From the NCBI GenBank assembly GCA_001898255.1, contig MKTK01000038.1:437229-501228 (forward strand): 64,000 nt of DNA, read 5' to 3'. Numbering within the stretch: the stretch's first letter is position 1; each line of letters opens with the position of its first letter. Of the stretch, positions 61,176-64,000 are shown piece after piece. The position numbers and the translations under genes are program-made. A model generated the notes under the pieces. The model did not search any database. It was not told the origin of the DNA and saw only the letters and a program-made list of their open reading frames with translations. Origin of the DNA: Chryseobacterium sp. 39-10. Lineage in GTDB: Bacteria > Bacteroidota > Bacteroidia > Flavobacteriales > Weeksellaceae.

Positions 61176-61706
61176 TTACTTCAAATGTTTAAAGAATTCC
61201 CACATCACAATTCCGCCGCAAACCGATACGTTGAGAGAGTGTTTTGTCCCCAGTTGAGGAATTTCCAGAAATGCATCGTAGAGTGGAAGCGCTTCCTCAC
61301 TGAGGCCATCAACTTCATTGCCTAAAACGACTGCATATTTTCCATTTTTGTCGATGGAGTACTCTGTAATTGCGTACGATTGACTGGTTTGTTCAATACC
61401 GATAATGCTGTAATGCTGTTCTTTAAGGTGATCCAGCGCATTCGATATGGATTTTTCGTACGTCCAGTCCACACTTTCTGTAGCACCCAATGCCGCTTTA
61501 TGGATTTCGCGGTGCGGAGGTTGCGGGGTAATTCCACAAAGGATGATTTTCTCAACCAGGAAGGCATCGGCAGTACGAAAAACCGCACCCACATTGTGCA
61601 TGCTCCGAACATTATCCAGCACCACAGTTAAAGCTATTTTAGGCGTTTGTTTGAATGTTTCAACATCAATTCTGCCAAGTTCTTCCAGTTTAAGTTTTTT
61701 AATCAT
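61176..61706 (-). CDS. SpoU/TrmH-family RNA methyltransferase
   Basis: The 176-residue protein has the SpoU motifs: LDNVRSMHNVGAVFRTADAF (motif 1), VVLGNEVDGLSEEAL (motif 2) and EIPQLGTKHSLNVSVCGGIV (motif 3), which form the knot and AdoMet site. It lacks the N-terminal RNA-binding domain of RlmB. The target may be a tRNA or rRNA 2'-O-ribose. Convergent with the efflux operon end. Confidence 0.88.
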   Translation of the reverse strand: MIKKLKLEELGRIDVETFKQTPKIALTVVLDNVRSMHNVGAVFRTADAFLVEKIILCGITPQPPHREIHKAALGATESVDWTYEKSISNALDHLKEQHYSIIGIEQTSQSYAITEYSIDKNGKYAVVLGNEVDGLSEEALPLYDAFLEIPQLGTKHSLNVSVCGGIVMWEFFKHLK

Positions 61707-61708
61707 GA

Positions 61709-62587
61709 TTAAATTTTAAAAATTAAATCCACATTTCTTTCGATATTTTGCGCCATTTCTTCGGTAGGCAAATCGTTTTCGTCATTATTGAATGGGTCTT
61801 CTATTTCTTCCGCAATGACCTCAAGACTCATCAACACGTAAAAAACAAAAACCGTAAGCGGAATCATCATCCACCCAATCGTGGTGACATAAGCGATGGG
61901 TAGTGCAAGTGCATACAGCACAATGAATTTCTTCAGAAAAGAAGAGTACGAAAAAGGAATTGGTGTGTTTTTAATTCTTTCGCAACCGCCACAAACATCC
62001 AAAAATCCAGAGAGTTGGGTGTCTAAAAAAATAAGTTCCTCATGCTGTATTAGGCCTTCGCGGTGCAGCAATGCCACTTTTTGTGTCAGTGTATTGATGA
62101 GCTCCATAGGCGCGTGATGTTTCAGGTTTGCTTCTATTTTAGAATAATCCTTATCCAAAGCCAGTTTGGTGGCTTCTTCGGAAAGATGGCGGCTTAAAAC
62201 ATGCGGAAAAAAAGCAATATGATGTTTGAAGAAATCCCGGCTTTCTGCATCTTCAGGTAACAAGATGGCGTTCAGTTTAATGGCAAAATTTCGTGAGTCA
62301 TTCACCAGTTTTCCCCACAATTTGCGTCCTTCCCACCACCTGTCATAGGCCGTGTTGGTACGAAAAACCAGTAGCAAGGATAATACAAATGCCAGCAGCG
62401 AGTGCAATAAATTGACATTTTTTATATCAGACTTTTCGGTAAGTTTAAGGTATTCTATTTCGAGGTAATAAATGCCCCACGAGTACAATGCAATTCCTAG
62501 CAGCGAAGGGAAAAGTATTTTCAGCGTGTCGCTTTTGTGCAAACTGAAAAGTATCTTGAAAAAATGCTTGTTATTGTAATACTTCAT
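61709..62587 (-). CDS. Bestrophin-family (UPF0187) membrane protein
   Basis: The 292-residue protein has four hydrophobic segments and the family motifs LVFRTNTAYDRWWEGRKLWG near residue 78 and IPFSYSSFLKKFIVLYALALP. Bacterial bestrophins form pentameric ion channels. The upstream start ATG at 62587 lies about 130 bp from mutS, which runs the other way. It ends 3 bp before the start of the methyltransferase gene and may be co-transcribed with it. Confidence 0.88.
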   Translation of the reverse strand: MKYYNNKHFFKILFSLHKSDTLKILFPSLLGIALYSWGIYYLEIEYLKLTEKSDIKNVNLLHSLLAFVLSLLLVFRTNTAYDRWWEGRKLWGKLVNDSRNFAIKLNAILLPEDAESRDFFKHHIAFFPHVLSRHLSEEATKLALDKDYSKIEANLKHHAPMELINTLTQKVALLHREGLIQHEELIFLDTQLSGFLDVCGGCERIKNTPIPFSYSSFLKKFIVLYALALPIAYVTTIGWMMIPLTVFVFYVLMSLEVIAEEIEDPFNNDENDLPTEEMAQNIERNVDLIFKI

Positions 62588-62686
62588 CCGGTATTTTGTA
62601 CAAAAATAAAACTTTCGAAATTGTTTTTAAGTTTTGATGTGGATAATATTTGATTAAACTTTGGCATAAAACCGCAGTCAATTTTG

Positions 62687-62694
62687 TATTTTTG
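62687..62694 (+). promoter_or_regulatory. -7 element TATTTTTG of mutS
   Basis: Matches TAnnTTTG, 20 bp before the ATG at 62715. A TTTG at 62660-62663 is 23 bp upstream, longer than usual. Confidence 0.5.
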
Positions 62695-62714
62695 ACCTCC
62701 TTACCCCAAAAGCA

Positions 62715-64000
62715 ATGGCAAAGAAAGAAACTCCGTTGATGACGCAGTACAATACAATTAAGCAAAAGTATCCTGATGCTTTGTTGCTGTTTCGTGTCGG
62801 AGATTTTTATGAAACTTTTGGAGCCGATGCTGTTAAGACATCGCAAATTCTCGGTATTGTGCTTACCAAAAGAGCCAACGGAGAAGGTCATATTGAGCTG
62901 GCTGGTTTTCCCCACCATTCCATTGATTCTTATTTGCCGAAATTGGTAAGAGCAGGGCTTCGTGTCGCCATCTGCGATCAGTTGGAGGATCCAAAAACGG
63001 TGAAAGGCATTGTAAAACGTGGCGTCACAGAATTGGTAACGCCCGGTGTTACCTTTAATGAACAGGTTCTGGCATCAAAAAAGAATAATTTTCTACTCGC
63101 CATCCATCGCGAAAAAGAAAAATTCGGAATGGCATTGGTGGATGTTTCTACTGGCGAATTTCTGGTTTCTGAAGGTCATCTGGAGAAGCTTCTTCACCTC
63201 GTTCATGCTTTCGATCCCAGTGAGATTATTTATCAACGTTCTACAGAATTACCCGCTCAGTTGAGAAACAAAAACTCATTTAAGTTGGAAGATTGGGCGT
63301 TTCAATATAATTACGCTTATGAGAAACTGACTGCTCATTTCAAAACTAACTCTCTTAAAGGATTCGGAATTGAAGACCAAAAACTGGGCATCACCGCGGC
63401 AGGTGCTATTTTCGCTTATCTTGTAGAAGATACGCACCACGCACTTTTGCAACATATTACCAAAATGGGCCTCATTCCGCAAGAAGATTATCTGATGATG
63501 GATAACTTCACCTTGCGTAATCTCGAAATTGTTTATCCAAGCACAGCTCAAGGTAAATCGTTGCTTGATATTATGGATAAAACCTCCACACCGATGGGCG
63601 GTAGATTGCTGCGGCGCAGACTTATTTTGCCCCTGAAATCGGTGGACGAAATCAACCGACGTTTAAGCTTAATAGAATTTTTCAACAAGGAAGATGATTT
63701 AAAGTTTGAGATTCAGCAGCTGTTAAAATCTGTTTCAGATCTGGATCGTTTGATGGGCAAACTGGCATCAGAAAAAATTTCACCTAAAGAATTAGGTTAC
63801 CTACGGCAAAGCTTGATGAATATTCATCAAATTAAACATTTGCTTCATCCTTTTGATGAGGTTTTGCAATGGCTGGAACCCCTTAATAATTTGGAAGAAT
63901 TGATTGGTGATCTTCAAAATCATTTGAATGAAGAACTCCCGGTTAGTCTTGCCAAGGGAAACGTTATAAAAGCAGGCATCTCGGAAGAGTTGGATCATTT
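62715..64000 (+). CDS. mutS: DNA mismatch repair protein MutS, 3' end cut by window edge
   Basis: Translation from the ATG at 62715 gives 428 residues and runs off the window; full-length MutS has about 860. It begins MAKKETPLMTQYNTIKQKYP. The mismatch-binding Phe-x-Glu is in VGDFYETFGADA, followed by GFPHHSIDSYLPKLVRAG and RVAICDQLEDPK in domain I. The core lever region starts with MDKTSTPMGGRLLRRRL. The ATPase domain lies outside the window. MutS recognises base mismatches with MutL. Confidence 0.97.
   Translation, partial: MAKKETPLMTQYNTIKQKYPDALLLFRVGDFYETFGADAVKTSQILGIVLTKRANGEGHIELAGFPHHSIDSYLPKLVRAGLRVAICDQLEDPKTVKGIVKRGVTELVTPGVTFNEQVLASKKNNFLLAIHREKEKFGMALVDVSTGEFLVSEGHLEKLLHLVHAFDPSEIIYQRSTELPAQLRNKNSFKLEDWAFQYNYAYEKLTAHFKTNSLKGFGIEDQKLGITAAGAIFAYLVEDTHHALLQHITKMGLIPQEDYLMMDNFTLRNLEIVYPSTAQGKSLLDIMDKTSTPMGGRLLRRRLILPLKSVDEINRRLSLIEFFNKEDDLKFEIQQLLKSVSDLDRLMGKLASEKISPKELGYLRQSLMNIHQIKHLLHPFDEVLQWLEPLNNLEELIGDLQNHLNEELPVSLAKGNVIKAGISEELDH

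Noticed and set aside
1-64000. CRISPR arrays, tRNA or rRNA genes, insertion sequences, prophage
   Set aside because: No regular spaced repeats, cloverleaf-like sequences, transposase motifs or phage genes were recognised on either strand while reading the window; small or divergent RNA genes could be missed without a covariance search.

Overview
The window is chromosomal DNA from a member of Flavobacteriia (Bacteroidota), most likely the Chryseobacterium/Kaistella/Elizabethkingia group (Weeksellaceae). Signs seen in the sequence: an alternative complex III respiratory operon, DUF4296 and DUF4271 genes, a ribosomal protein L21 with a long C-terminal extension, many short-signal lipoproteins, weak Shine-Dalgarno sequences, and repeated Bacteroidota-type promoters (TTTG, about 19 bp, TAnnTTTG). 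The genus is inferred; no rRNA or tRNA gene is present to fix it. No complete mobile element, CRISPR array, prophage or replication origin was seen. Most of the window is housekeeping DNA with dense, well-conserved genes.

Layout. 1-1367: 3' part missing of a ComM/YifB ATPase gene (minus). 1368-1726: long regulatory gap. 1727-3716: accessory-looking island with a signal-less papain-like protease, a small protein sharing the protease's C-terminal domain, and a chagasin-type (I42) cysteine-protease inhibitor. 3731-7673 (minus): tryptophanase, DUF502 protein, MiaE, acyltransferase. 7842-8744: rplU-rpmA. 8827-10744: fibronectin-type lipoprotein and LpxH-like phosphoesterase. 10741-12372 (minus): thioesterase-thiL. 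12528-14129: BaiN-like flavoprotein and a small lipoprotein. 14254-18997 (minus): rsfS-ftsH-LUD protein-cdsA-psd. 19085-24747: birA, then (minus) glycosyltransferase-DUF4296-tgt-LptF/G permease, then DUF4271-hemD. 24871-30892: oligopeptidase B, small hypothetical, SRPBCC protein, a two-component system and a SPOR protein. 31076-39548: the six-gene alternative complex III operon. 39625-43733: lipoprotein-apt, TPR protein-ribH, YpfJ-type metallopeptidase. 43832-49237: stress-type small proteins, pruA, an MntR-like regulator, a threonine aldolase gene broken by a TAG codon, fabI. 49408-51308: tag, nucleoside phosphorylase, yciH. 51449-54785: pstSCAB without phoU. 54922-61173: GbsR-like regulator and a complete RND efflux pump. 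61176-62587 (minus): SpoU methyltransferase, bestrophin. 62715-64000: start of mutS, cut by the window edge.

How the genes work together. The ActA-F complex should oxidise menaquinol and pass electrons to a cytochrome c oxidase that is encoded elsewhere. The RND pump genes are co-transcribed with their probable repressor, whose promoter holds a 7-bp inverted repeat. cdsA and psd serve phospholipid synthesis beside the membrane protease ftsH. The MntR-like gene has a 9-bp perfect inverted repeat over its own promoter.

The strongest candidate for something undescribed is the 1727-3716 island: a cytosolically made cysteine protease with a short N-terminal pro-like region, a partner carrying only its C-terminal domain, and a matching inhibitor. 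It reads like a toxin/effector with an immunity protein. A 16-bp palindromic motif upstream of it recurs upstream of the broken threonine aldolase gene. Other points to look at are a Tgt that lacks three of the four usual zinc ligands, and promoters that predict leaderless mRNAs.
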